From Tragulus kanchil (taxonomy: Eukaryota > Chordata > Mammalia > Artiodactyla > Tragulidae): 64,000 nucleotides of DNA. The notes under the pieces are model-generated. The model was not told the origin of the DNA. It made no database searches and was given only the letters and a program-made list of their open reading frames with translations. Of this stretch, positions 47,288-58,119 are shown in pieces; position 1 is the stretch's first letter; every line of letters begins with the position of its first letter. The position numbers and the translations under genes are program-made. The stretch lies in contig JAIOJX010000032.1 in NCBI GenBank assembly GCA_022376925.1, positions 103,966,794 through 104,030,793 of the forward strand, written 5' to 3'.

Positions 47288-49477
47288 GGATCTGGGGCAG
47301 CTTAGTCAGGATGAGAAGGCAGGGTGGGAAGACAGACAGACGTCCCCGTGGATGTGGCTGTCCCCACAGCTGCACTCAGGTCGCCTCCAGGTCTGCAGCT
47401 ACCCCATCCCTGCAGAGCAGTGCTGAGGCCAGAGGGAGAAGAGTGTCCGGCGGTGGCCACGCCTCCGAGGGCAGGTGGGCACTGGGACAGGGGAGACTTA
47501 TTTGCTGAGTCTGGAACTGTGCTGTTGAGCCCTCTCAACCTCTGCTAAAGGCCGGCGCCTGATTTGAAAACTTTGCCCCCACACCCGCCTTTCAACCCGG
47601 CTTTCACCCCTGACTTACTCTGCGGCCTTGGCTGGTCTTTGGCTGGTCACCTGTGAAGTGGCATGCGCGAGTGGCCCTCGGGGTCTGGGCCTCTGTGGGA
47701 AGGAGGAGCCTTTGGGCGGCGCCTTGCTGGCTGCTGAGGGGTCGGCTGAGGAGCTGGCGCACCCAGAGCCTCCCTGGGGCTGTGTGTCCAGAGGTTTTTC
47801 AGGAGTGAGCACCCCGCTTATCCTCGCCTCACCCCACCCTGCGGCCGCATCCGGGGCTCCCAGGCCAGCCTTCCCCTCTCGCCCTGCAGGGCAGGCCGCT
47901 CTCCTGCGGGAGCAGGATGCAGCTACAGCCCCTGGAAGAGAGCTTCAGCTCCGTTGGAAGACCTTTCTGATGGGCCGGGCTGCACACAGTGCAGGAGGCG
48001 GGGAGGTGGTGAACTTCCCCTTCCGGAGCAGTGGGAGTGAGCCTGAGACCTGGACAGGGGCGTCCGTGTTGGCTCGTGGGCTTAGAGAGGGCCCTGGAGG
48101 ACCCGACGCTTAGGGCGGCGCTCGGGGCTCTCGCCTCTGCTCGGCCAACATTCATGTCGGCACACCCCTCTGAGGGTGGACGGAGCACTTCAGAGCCATC
48201 ATTTCGCTTTGATCGTCACGAGTCCCTGTGCGGCTGGGCTCTTTGTCCCTATTTTATGGACCAGGCAGCACAGCAGAGGGTTGCCACTCTAAAGCCCGGA
48301 TCACCTGCTTTTATGCCTGAGTGTCGTAATCTTTAAAGCAGGGATAGTGACGTGGGGCTTTGGGTTAAATGTAGGTGATAAAAGCCCGGATCTGGGGCAG
48401 CTTAGTCAGGATGAGAGCAGGGGAACAGAGGTCCCCGTGGATGTGGCTGTCCCCACAGCTGCACTCAGGTCGCCTCCAGGTCTGCAGCTACCCCATCCCT
48501 GCAGAGCAGTGCTGAGGCCAGAGGGAGAAGAGTGTCCGGCGGTGGCCACGCCTCCGAGGGCAGGTGGGCACTGGGACAGGGGAGACTTATTTGCTGAGTC
48601 TGGAACTGTGCTGTTGAGCCCTCTCAACCTCTGCTAAAGGCCGGCGCCTGATTTGAAAACTTTGCCCCCACACCCGCCTTTCAACCCGGCTTTCACCCCT
48701 GACTTACTCTGCGGCCTTGGCTGGTCTTTGGCTGGTCACCTGTGAAGTGGCATGCGCGAGTGGCCCTCGGGGTCTGGGCCTCTGTGGGAAGGAGGAGCCT
48801 TTGGGCGGCGCCTTGCTGGCTGCTGAGGGGTCGGCTGAGGAGCTGGCGCACCCAGAGCCTCCCTGGGGCTGTGTGTCCAGAGGTTTTTCAGGAGTGAGCA
48901 CCCCGCTTATCCTCGCCTCACCCCACCCTGCGGCCGCATCCGGGGCTCCCAGGCCAGCCTTCCCCTCTCGCCCTGCAGGGCAGGCCGCTCTCCTGCGGGA
49001 GCAGGATGCAGCTACAGCCCCTGGAAGAGAGCTTCAGCTCCGTTGGAAGACCTTTCTGATGGGCCGGGCTGCACACAGTGCAGGAGGCGGGGAGGTGGTG
49101 AACTTCCCCTTCCGGAGCAGTGGGAGTGAGCCTGAGACCTGGACAGGGGCGTCCGTGTTGGCTCGTGGGCTTAGAGAGGGCCCTGGAGGACCCGACGCTT
49201 AGGGCGGCGCTCGGGGCTCTCGCCTCTGCTCGGCCAACATTCATGTCGGCACACCCCTCTGAGGGTGGACGGAGCACTTCAGAGCCATCATTTCGTTTGA
49301 TCGTCACGAGTCCCTGTGCGGCTGGGCTCTTTGTCCCTATTTTATGGACCAGGCAGCACAGCAGAGGGGTTGCCACTCTAAAGCCCGGATCACCTGCTTT
49401 TATGCCTGAGTGTCGTAATCTTTAAAGCAGGGATAGTGACGTGGGGCTTTGGGTTAAATGTAGGTGATAAAAAGCCC
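47288..49477 (+). repeat. Direct duplication 11 (47288-48387 and 48388-49477)
   Basis: Adjacent copies with no spacer, offset 1100 falling to 1089. Near the start of copy 2 a roughly 25-base stretch is damaged relative to copy 1 (gcaggggaacagaggtcccc for the region 47311-47346, 11 bases shorter). Later changes are single bases in runs: tcgcttt/tcgttt, agagggttg/agaggggttg, gataaaagccc/gataaaaagccc. A MIR-like minus-strand fragment is included. Confidence 0.96.
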
Positions 49478-49999
49478 ATGGCACAGCCTGGTGCGGTGGA
49501 GGCCCCGTTGTTATTTGTGTGCTCTGCGCCGAGTCAGGCTTACCCAGGACATGCTTTTTGTGGTCCACTCTCAGATCTGTGGCGCTGCTTGCCACCCGTG
49601 GCATTGTCTGTAGGAGTGGACTGGCCCTGCTGTCCACAGAGCCTGCTTCATCGTGCTCCGGGGCAGACACACGTTTTCTGACCCAGGGATTGAGCTCTGA
49701 GCAGGCCCAGGGAGGCCGGGTCCTACACAGGCGCCCTCCCCTGCCTTCCCGGACTCCGGGCGTTGCTCGGCGCCAGCCAGCCTGGTGCTGCTGCTGTGCC
49801 CGTGCACGCTCCGTCTGGACCTCTCTGGCCAAGGAGGTGGCCCTCGGACAGTCCCTGGCTGAAGAACCCGCTCCCAGCCTGAAGGGGCTCGCTCTGTCAG
49901 CTCTGGCTCCCGAGCCTGCCTGTTGTGTTTCCACTTGCCCCAGCCCTCAGGTGTGTGGAGTAGAGAGCAGACCCTGAGACTTGCGGATTCGGGGTTAAG

Positions 50000-50130
50000 C
50001 CCCAGTGGAGGCCTTAGCTGCCTGTGATCTTGAGCAAACCCCGCCTCTACCCCAGAGCCTCAGTCTCCTCTTATATAAAATGGGAATAATACCAAACTCA
50101 TGGCATTGTTACAAGGTCCAAACCAGAGAC
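50000..50130 (+). repeat. MIR-like fragment
   Basis: Diverged MIR words in order: gctgcctgtgatcttgagca, cagagcctcagtctcctctt, aaaatgggaataataccaaa, catggcattgttacaaggtc. No target duplication seen. Confidence 0.65.
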
Positions 50131-51300
50131 CGTATGTTACAGGCTCATAAAAAAACAGCTAATGCTGGCTGTTCCTTTGCTATCAAAATTCCCCAAACCG
50201 GATACTTTCAGATTCTCCTATAAAGGCGGAACTCAGGCTGCAACCAGCCTCATTGTGTTTCTTATGATTCAGTGCAGTCTGCACCGGCTGATTTGTGGAA
50301 TGACGGGGGATAGGTAGATCGTTAAGATGAGTTCCCACCTTCCAAAGAGGCTCACAGTCCAGTGAGAGAGATCCACACGTGACCATGACCATAAGCTGGC
50401 ATGCTGCAGGCCGTGCAGGGAGGATGTCGCACGGCATCGTGGGAAGGACTAGGATGCAACTGTTAACCCCACAGGATGAGCAGGGAAGGCCTCACAGAGG
50501 AGGTACTGTTTGAGCTGGGTAGTGGAGGATGTGTAGGAGCCTGCCAAGGGGAGAAGGGAAGCAAGACATTGACTCCTGCGAAGAAAACAGCTCTGGAAGA
50601 GGGGAGTCGAGGGGAGTGGTGTCAGAAGATGAGCCAGGTCACAGACCTGGGTGCCTGGTGCAGGCACCCTTTGACCCACGCCACTGCCCAGGTGCATTGT
50701 GCCCAGCTGAATTGGGACCGAGTTCTGTGTAGATTGTTCTCTTAAATGAAACTGATTCCCCTGAGCAGAGAGACAGTTTTCTTCCTGTTCTTCCAGTATT
50801 GTGCCCATTGAGGGCTCCACATGCCGACCCTGAGTCAGGTGACTGCCTGGGGGGACAGCCCAGACCCAGGGCAGGGGCCTGACCCCACCGAGGCTTGGGA
50901 ACAGCCGCTGGACAGGCCTCTCAGAAGTGGTAGGCAGCCGGCAGTTTCTAAGGTGGCTGGTAGTCACCAGCCTGTCCTGTTACTGGGTCTGTTCCCCTTG
51001 CCTGCCCGAGACCTGAGGGCAGGTGCCCGCCAGGATTCTGGGCGCCTTGCTCTACGCCCACATGCCCTCAGGAGCCCAGTCTGGAAGCCCCCGGAGGAGC
51101 ATCTGAAGCCGGGACTGTCCCTCTGTGTGGCGTGTCGTAGGGGTCCTGTCGGTGGGCCCCACCCTCCACTTTTTAATGAATGTGTTACTTGCTCGTCAGA
51201 TCCTTCTCACAGACGACCCTCTGCTGTGTTCTGTTTGTTTCCCCTCCTCTCTCCGGCCCCCGTCTCCTCCTCATAGACTGACCCTTGGTTATCATTGCAG

Positions 51301-51365
51301 AATTACGGCAGCGGCATGAGACCACCGCCCAACTCCCTCGGCCCCGCCATGCCCGGGATTAACAT
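51301..51365 (+). CDS. SSBP3: SSBP3 coding exon (NYGSGMRPPPNSLGPAMPGIN...)
   Basis: 65 bp, phase 0 to 2, after ggttatcattgcag. It encodes NYGSGMRPPPNSLGP then AMPGIN and the first two bases (AT) of a Met codon, completed by G at 52021. The donor is gtaagg. The GGT-free, Pro-rich run agrees with SSBP3; SSBP2 reads NYGGAMRPPLNALG here. Confidence 0.97.
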
Positions 51366-52020
51366 GTAAGGCCCAACCACCCTGCCGGCAGCCCAGAGCC
51401 CGTGGCTTTCCATGCCCTCTGCTCTCCCTGAGAAACCCCTGATCTGAGTGACCATTGATGCTTCGCTGGACCTCAGGCTCCCCATCGATAGAGGGAGGAT
51501 GTGGAGTGTCCTGGGGACGAGACCTCGTGGGCCCCTAGATAGGGCTTGTGTGGGTCAGGCACAGCTTACTCCATGACTAAATCCACCCCATCTTCATAAG
51601 AACACTGTGAAGTGCTCACTATTATCCTCTGTTGTCAGATGGAGTTAAACTAAGGCACAAAAGGGTGAAGCAACGCGCCCAGGTTCACACAGCTGTCAGT
51701 GGTCAAGGTTTGGAGCACCCTCCCACTTGTTGAGAGCTTCAGCGGTGTGGTACCCTGTCGGGTAAACTCCTGTGAGACTCCGTGTCCTTAGGAAAACACA
51801 CATGCAGAGAAAATACTGTTCTTCACACAGTTTGCATGTAATACATAGGAGTCTGTCGATTTTCACCCAGGGAGCTACACGTGGTCACCCCAGTCCTAGG
51901 ACTGTACCGAGGACTTCCTGTTAGCGATTTCAGCCCTCTTGTTCTGCCCCTACTGGCGCTACCCACTGTGGCATTCGTAGCATCTTTTTCATGGTCTCCA
52001 TCTCTCTCTCCCTCTTTCAG
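51366..52020 (+). other. SSBP3: 655-bp intron
   Basis: Contains a MIR-like fragment in minus orientation around 51590-51720 (aagaacactgtgaagtgctc, attatcctctgttgtcagat, ggttcacacagctgtcagtg). It ends in a long pyrimidine tract, ctctctctccctctttcag. No duplication block. Confidence 0.8.
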
Positions 52021-52069
52021 GGGCCCGGGAGCTGGCAGACCCTGGCCCAATCCTAACAGTGCTAACTCA
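52021..52069 (+). CDS. SSBP3: SSBP3 coding exon (MGPGAGRPWPNPNSANS)
   Basis: 49 bp, phase 2 to 0. The first G completes the split Met codon; the rest reads GPGAGRPWPNPNSANS. It ends in TCA before the donor gtgagt. A strong acceptor with a clean pyrimidine tract precedes it. PNPNSANS agrees with SSBP3 (SSBP2 has PNPTNANS). Confidence 0.97.
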
Positions 52070-52661
52070 GTGAGTACCCACGTTGCAGGGGTGCTGTTTG
52101 CTATGGGTGGGGTTCCAGGGTGCAGCGTAGTTCCGGTCCCCAGGTTGGAGATGTCAGGGAGAGTGGCATGCAGTGGGATTCCACCTGAGGCTTCCAAGGA
52201 GAAGCCCATCTGTAAGGGGAGATTTGGGAGTACCACGCTGGACCCGTGAGGGGCTGGGCGTGAGCAGGGAGTCGGGTTCAAAGCCCTGTCCCTGCAGAGG
52301 CTCCTGCTGGCCTTCTCTTCCTTGGCAGGGCTGGCTTCCAGCACTCAGAGGAGGGAGCCGGGGATGGGCTCGGCACAGCCAGTCCAGGGCAGGAAGCCAG
52401 GAGGTGGGGTGAGGCTCTCACTGTCCGTGGACCGGAGGGCCTCTTGTGCCCACACTCCCCTTGCCGGGGCTCTCGGGACCAGTTCAGTGTAGGAATGGAC
52501 TTGGCGCACCTCCCCGGCCTCCTAGACGCACTCCCCAGGTGGCTTAGCGCGTTTCCCGTCAGGGGTGGGGTTTTGTCGCGGAGAAGATTTGGAAAGCAGA
52601 GCACACATTGCCGGCAGAGGAGGAGGTGTCTCTGACGTGTGTCGCCCCCTCTCGTTTCTAG
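52070..52661 (+). other. SSBP3: 592-bp intron
   Basis: GC-rich unique sequence without a recognised repeat. It ends in ccccctctcgtttctag before the next exon. Confidence 0.8.
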
Positions 52662-52697
52662 ATTCCATACTCCTCCTCGTCACCCGGTACCTACGTG
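52662..52697 (+). CDS. SSBP3: SSBP3 micro-exon (12 codons, IPYSSSSPGTYV)
   Basis: 36 bp, phase 0 to 0, between ctcgtttctag and gtgagtg. It encodes IPYSSSSPGTYV, the Ser-rich block shared by all SSBP paralogues; SSBP2 reads SSASPGNYV and SSBP4 SSSSPGSYT here. It is too short for open-frame detection and was found by matching the protein order. Its length is a multiple of three, so skipping would keep the frame, though no isoform lacking it is known to me. Confidence 0.97.
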
Positions 52698-53213
52698 GTG
52701 AGTGTGTGCAGGTCTGGGGCATTGCCTGTCCAGCCCTGTGTGACTGCGTGTGCCAGAGTGTCAGGGTGGGGGGAACAGCCCCTTGTCCCTTTCTTCTCAA
52801 AGTGTGTTTTAAACACAGAGTCTGAACTGTGCTAGACTTTACTGTCAATGTGCAGTAAAGATTTATACCTTCTGGTGTCCCAGGAGTCCCCACACAAGAC
52901 CCAGGGTTGGGAGCCCCATCCAGGATAGGCCAGTCAGCTTCCACGACAGGCCTCTGGTTTCACTGGGCTCTGTGCGTGTGAGCACGCGTGCGTGCCCACA
53001 GCTGCCTCCTGGTTTAAAGAAGCGAAGGAGGGAGTCTGGCTCCCGCAGACCTTACGCACTGGGCTCCGCGTGGGCACTGGCGGCTTAGTGAGAGCTGAAT
53101 GTGGGGCCGGGCCCCGGGCGAGCATGGGCTGCTGATGTGGCTGGCGCTCGTGGCCTCTCCCCACGTGTGTAGTCACCATGAGTTTCTGACGTCAGTTTTT
53201 ATCTCGTCTCCAG
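52698..53213 (+). other. SSBP3: 516-bp intron
   Basis: Unique, GC-rich sequence with no recognised repeat. It ends in tttttatctcgtctccag. Confidence 0.8.
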
Positions 53214-53268
53214 GGACCCCCTGGTGGTGGCGGCCCCCCGGGAACACCCATCATGCCTAGTCCTGCAG
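53214..53268 (+). CDS. SSBP3: SSBP3 coding exon (GPPGGGGPPGTPIMPSPA...)
   Basis: 55 bp, phase 0 to 1, after cgtctccag. It encodes GPPGGGGPPGTPIMPSPA and the first base of an Asp codon, and ends before donor gtaaga. This Gly/Pro block is nearly invariant in the SSBP family. Confidence 0.97.
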
Positions 53269-54554
53269 GTAAGAAGCCTGGGGCCGGGAGGAGTAGTCAG
53301 TCCTGGAGGGGCCTGGCGCAGAGCCAGGGCTTACCGGCCACTTTCCTGAGAAGTGCACCCCCCAGCCTGACATCTCGGCATCAGGGATTTAGTGGGCAGG
53401 AGACCCTGGTGCCCCCAGCCCACCCTGCGGCTTCAGCCGGGGCACTCCTCACTCCAGCTGGAGGATAGGACAGAGCAAGGAGATCCGAGGACGAGGGGTC
53501 TCACTGCTTTCGACTCCCCCGGTCAGAGAGAACCCTGTCCCGCTTGTCACTTCTCCAGCTTATGGAAACGGGGCTTCAGGGTCCCGGCATCCTCGTCCCA
53601 GGGCTCTGCAGCATGATGCCTCTTGAGTGTCCAGAGCTCTTGGCTTCTGGTCCTCTGTTCTGGTTAATCAGAGATCTCTTTTTCCCTTTCCTTTACTAGT
53701 AGAGGACGTGTGCGCTCACACACACAGCATCACCATTGTGTTCCTTTCCCAGCTAAGAATAGTGTGCCGCCAACTAGAAGGAGCTCAGCATACCATCTTT
53801 ACCCGCCCCCAAAATAAAAAGTGAGAGGTAGTTGGATCTCTGCCCAAGAAAGATGGTGCCTGCTCCTGATATAAATATGTTAGCTCATTTTCTCGGGAGA
53901 CTTTTCTGGCTAATTGGGGAGACAGAGGGGTCCCTCTCTCCCACCCGCTCCTCCGCTCTCCGTGGCAGGGAGGCTGCTCGGCGGCAGGGGTGGTGCTCCC
54001 ACTCCAGCTCCCTTTTTCTGCTGCTGCATTTTTATGAGCTGCATGACCTACATTCAGACTGGGTCACATTAAACCACTCCATATGTTACTGCGTCTCCAG
54101 CCCCATCCCTGCCTCTCCCTTCTGCCCCATCAGCTTGGCAGGGTGGCCCCAGGGTCCTTTGTAGCGTTGCTTTTTCCCAATTTGATTAAAACCGCCAGGC
54201 GGGAGTAGGGTGAGCACAGGCGGCGGTCCGGCTGCCCCCGCGTTGTCCCAGGCAGCCTCTCGGGGAGCAGGTCTGGTTTGGTTGCGGAGGGGGTGGGAAT
54301 GACTTTGCTGTGTCCACACTGCTGTCCAGCACCCTGAAATCCTTCCTTTCAGGGTTGAGTGGTTTTCACAGTTGAATTTTCTGTGATTAAAAACTTTGTG
54401 AATCTTCATTAAATACAAATTAGCCAGAAAATGGTGGTACTTAGAGAAAATTTTAGGTGATAAAATACAAAAGAATGAGTTCAAGTGCCATGAGTTTGTT
54501 TTAATTAAGCAATGAATTAATCACCCCGACTTGCGGGTTTCCACTGTTCTACAG
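53269..54554 (+). other. SSBP3: 1.3-kb intron
   Basis: The first kilobase is ordinary intron with a C-rich to A-rich patch near 53800-53830. The last 200 bp before the exon (54350-54554) are AT-rich and rich in TAAT words (ctgtgattaaaaactttg, ttttaattaagcaatgaatt). No SINE or duplication. Confidence 0.75.
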
Positions 54555-54780
54555 ATTCAACAAATTCCAGTGACAACATCTACACAATGATTAATCCGGT
54601 GCCGCCTGGAGGCAGCCGGTCCAACGTAAGTCTGCTTTCTAATAATTTACATATCAGATACCATAACAAATCATAATTAACTTCATCAGCTGAGGGGAAA
54701 GCAAGTTTAATTGATTTCAGCCATTTGTTACCAAAGATGAATAAAACAAACCATCAGAAAAGTGATTAGCTCTTGGGCAG
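54350..54780 (+). promoter_or_regulatory. SSBP3: Candidate conserved intronic flanks of the last visible exon
   Basis: AT-rich, repeat-free sequence on both sides of the exon at 54555-54625: ttttaattaagcaatgaatt upstream, and ctaataatttacatatcaga, aaatcataattaacttcatc and gtttaattgatttcagccat downstream. It contrasts with GC-rich sequence beyond. Extended conserved flanks are common around regulated exons, and the TAATTA words also suit homeodomain enhancers. No alignment was possible. Confidence 0.35.
54555..54625 (+). CDS. SSBP3: SSBP3 coding exon (DSTNSSDNIYTMINPVPPGG...RSN)
   Basis: 71 bp, phase 1 to 0, after gttctacag. It completes the split Asp codon, then encodes STNSSDNIYTMINPV, PPGGSR and SN, with donor gtaagt (consensus). 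It is the last exon found in the window. The next expected residues (FPMGPGSDGPMGG and the conserved C-terminus ending in SPSMTMSV) have no match up to 64000, so those exons lie downstream. Confidence 0.97.
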
Positions 54781-55704
54781 CTTGGTTCCCATTTCACAGC
54801 TGGCAGGGGGTGGCAGAGAAGCGGGTGGAGTGGTTCCCACCCCTCTGGTCAGCACAGGGTGCTTAGCCTCACTGTGGGGACCCCTGCGGACACCCAGCCT
54901 GACCCTGGGGCCCCCGCTGGCCTGAACAGGGTGTTGGTGAGGAGGAGCCCAGGCTGTGGGTCAGCTGGGCCAGTCCCTGCTTGGCTGGCGGGCTGTACGC
55001 TGGCTGACGATGCCTCACCCTCTCTGGTCGGTTTTTGTGGCACTCAAGGAGGCGGCCTCTGGGCGCCTGCCGTCTGGGGTCTCTGGGAAGGCTCTGACCC
55101 CCGCGTCTTGTAGCCTCTCCGCCTCTGCTGTGCGCTTCCCCATCTAGAGGCCACTCCCTCTCTTCTCAGACTCTCAGAGTTCCCGCCCTGCTGAGGGCGT
55201 AGCTCGGATACCACCTTTCCTGGTCCCTCCTGTGTTCCCGCGCCCCTGTGGGGACTGGACCATGCAGCCGTGGCCTGTCTCCGCTCCCGGCTGGAGCTGC
55301 CTAAGGACGGGGCTGGTCTGGCGGCTCTTCCCCCACCAGCCAGAAGAGGTGAATCCCGCTGGGCTTTCCCTCTGGGAGCTCGGGGTCCGGAAGGGAGGCC
55401 ACCGTGTGACCATAGCAGTCGTTCGGGGACTCTGGAGCTGGAGCGTGGGCTTGGGTCCCCAAGGTGGGCTCCGGCCCGTGGGATGCTCTGTTTGGTTTTG
55501 CTGGCTTGGGTCCTGAGGGGACTCCGGAATCACCCCATGTGCTAATCGCCCTGATTGTGGGCTCCTCAGGGCTGGACCCTGCGTGCGGTGCAGCCTCTGG
55601 GTGGGGGTCATCAGCCTGTCGCCTGGAGGTGCCAAGATGGACCTTACCTCTGAGATCCCCTGACTGACAGGTGTAGGAACCCCGCTCCTCGCCTGCCTCT
55701 CCCC

Positions 55705-58037
55705 ACCACCTTCTCTCCCCGTCTCTCCCAGGCAGCCGGTACCTCCCATACCCCGCCACTCCCCGGGGCGGTCAACCATTTGGGGTTTAGCACCCAAATC
55801 CCCATTTCCCAGGAGATGACGTCCTGGGTCACAGAAGTCTGTTTAGGTTTTGGCAGTGGATGCAGAAGGTTGGGCAGAAGAGCACAAGACTCATTTAGCA
55901 GTCCCCGAGACAGTATTGAGCACATGAAAGTGACGTCCACTTCCTTGTTTCCGTGGTTGCTGTGGCTGCATTTCCCCAACCTGAGGGGCCAGCCGTCATG
56001 GTCCGTGGATCTCAGTGGTGGGTCATCCACCTTGTGTCACTCTGAGGTGGCCCACCCAAGCATGTAGCATCCAGGCCTGGCTGAGGCCGCTTGACGCTGC
56101 CTGCAGTTGAACTCTGTTAGGCTTTGTGTCAAGACAGTGCAGGTTTCATTTTGCAGCTGGTTGAGTATGATGGTCATATTTCTGAGAGCTCAGATCATGA
56201 AAATGAGAACAATGAGACCACCGTCACCAGCATGACCCTGAAAGACAGAGCTGAGTGAAGTTCAGTGACAGGTGTGAGGACATGTATACCTGGATCGGGG
56301 CAGCAAATAACCGAAATGGAATATCCTGGCAAGGAGGTGTGCCACGGAGAAGAGGTGTGAGCGGAGGAGGGGTGGGAGAGCACATGGCAGTCTGGGGCAT
56401 GACCAGCACGTCCCTCGAAATCAAGCCCAAGCTTTGTGCGTCCTCCAAGGAAACGCCAGTGCTCAAAATAGAACAGTGGCCGCCGGTTGCACTGGCGGGG
56501 CCGTGGCCTTGAGCGAACACTGTCGCATGGTGCTGCCTCGATGGCTCCAGGAGCTGAGAAGGTTACGTTTCCTGATTCAGAGGCTGCAACTAAAGGGGGA
56601 ATTTGGGTTACAAGTGTGTGTGTTGTCCTTCGCGGTGTGCCGTTGATTCTGTCCATGCCCCGACTGCCGGGGACTTCTCCATCAGACCCAGGGGTTCATC
56701 AGGCTGTGGCAACAGAACTGTGTCCCCAGCTTTTAGGCACTTTCACTTAAAACTGGAGCTTCACCTTCTCATCTAGATTTTTATGAAGATGCTAATGAAA
56801 GGCAGAAAGGAAATAAAAGATTCTTCTCAGCACAAACCACACTTTGCTTGTTCGTGCATTCATCAGGCTGTGCTACCACCTTCTCTCCCCGTCTCTCCCA
56901 GGCAGCCGGTACCTCCCATACCCCGCCACTCCCCGGGGCGGTCAACCATTTGGGGTTTAGCACCCAAATCCCCATTTCCCAGGAGATGACGTCCTGGGTC
57001 ACAGAAGTCTGTTTAGGTTTTGGCAGTGGATGCAGAAGGTTGGGCAGAAGAGCACAAGACTCATTTAGCAGTCCCCGAGACAGTATTGAGCACATGAAAG
57101 TGACGTCCACTTCCTTGTTTCCGTGGTTGCTGTGGCTGCATTTCCCCAACCTGAGGGGCCAGCCGTCATGGTCCGTGGATCTCAGTGGTGGGTCATCCAC
57201 CTTGTGTCACTCTGAGGTGGCCCACCCAAGCATGTAGCATCCAGGCCTGGCTGAGGCCGCTTGACGCTGCCTGCAGTTGAACTCTGTTAGGCTTTGTGTC
57301 AAGACAGTGCAGGTTTCATTTTGCAGCTGGTTGAGTATGATGGTCATATTTCTGAGAGCTCAGATCATGAAAATGAGAACAATGAGACCACCGTCACCAG
57401 CATGACCCTGAAAGACAGAGCTGAGTGAAGTTCAGTGACAGGTGTGAGGACATGTATACCTGGATCGGGGCAGCAAATAACCGAAATGGAATATCCTGGC
57501 AAGGAGGTGTGCCACGGAGAAGAGGTGTGAGCGGAGGAGGGGTGGGAGAGCACATGGCAGTCTGGGGCATGACCAGCACGTCCCTCGAAATCAAGCCCAA
57601 GCTTTGTGCGTCCTCCAAGGAAACGCCAGTGCTCAAAATAGAACAGTGGCCGCCGGTTGCACTGGCGGGGCCGTGGCCTTGAGCGAACACTGTCGCATGG
57701 TGCTGCCTCGATGGCTCCAGGAGCTGAGAAGGTTACGTTTCCTGATTCAGAGGCTGCAACTAAAGGGGGAATTTGGGTTACAAGTGTGTGTGTTGTCCTT
57801 CGCGGTGTGCCGTTGATTCTGTCCATGCCCCCGACTGCCGGGGACTTCTCCATCAGACCCAGGGGTTCATCAGGCTGTGGCAACAGAACTGTGTCCCCAG
57901 CTTTTAGGCACTTTCACTTAAAAACTGGAGCTTCACCTTCTCATCTAGATTTTTATGAAGATGCTAATGAAAGGCAGAAAGGAAATAAAAGATGGCTCTT
58001 CTCGTGTCCAAGCACAAACCACACTTTGCTTGTTCGT
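55705..58037 (+). repeat. Direct duplication 12 (55705-56855 and 56875-58037)
   Basis: Copies of 1151 and 1163 bp, offset 1170 rising to 1182. Small changes: atgccccga/atgcccccga and cttaaaactgg/cttaaaaactgg. Near its right end copy 1 is damaged relative to copy 2: agattcttctcagcac for agatggctcttctcgtgtccaagcac read in two parts. The 19-base join contains catcaggctgtg, also present inside both copies. Confidence 0.96.
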
Positions 58038-58119
58038 CTGCATATGTGGCAGACTGCAGTTGATGTGGCATGTTTCACTTAGGTGATGAACTTCTTACCT
58101 ACTCCTTTACCCACCCACC

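Larger units (their letters stand above)
39067..51300 (+). other. SSBP3: 12.2-kb intron
   Basis: Non-coding. It contains duplications 8-11 (40421-42559, 42633-44767, 44543-46751, 47288-49477), an old minus-strand L1 3' end (about 41093-43151), minus-strand SINE copies, and MIR-like pieces (about 48170-48340 with its copy, and about 50000-50130). The stretches 39070-40420 and 49480-51300 are unique GC-rich intron in which I recognise no gene. After removing one copy of each duplication the intron would be about 7.8 kb. Confidence 0.85.

Noticed and set aside
4535..54625. Assignment to SSBP2 or SSBP4 instead of SSBP3
   Set aside because: [29 protein letters not shown] and MINPVPPGGSRS fit SSBP3. 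SSBP2 and SSBP4 differ at these places.
55174..55797. 207-codon minus-strand open frame
   Set aside because: It enters duplication 12 at 55705, and the duplicated counterpart near 56.9 kb has a different continuation. No domain recognised.
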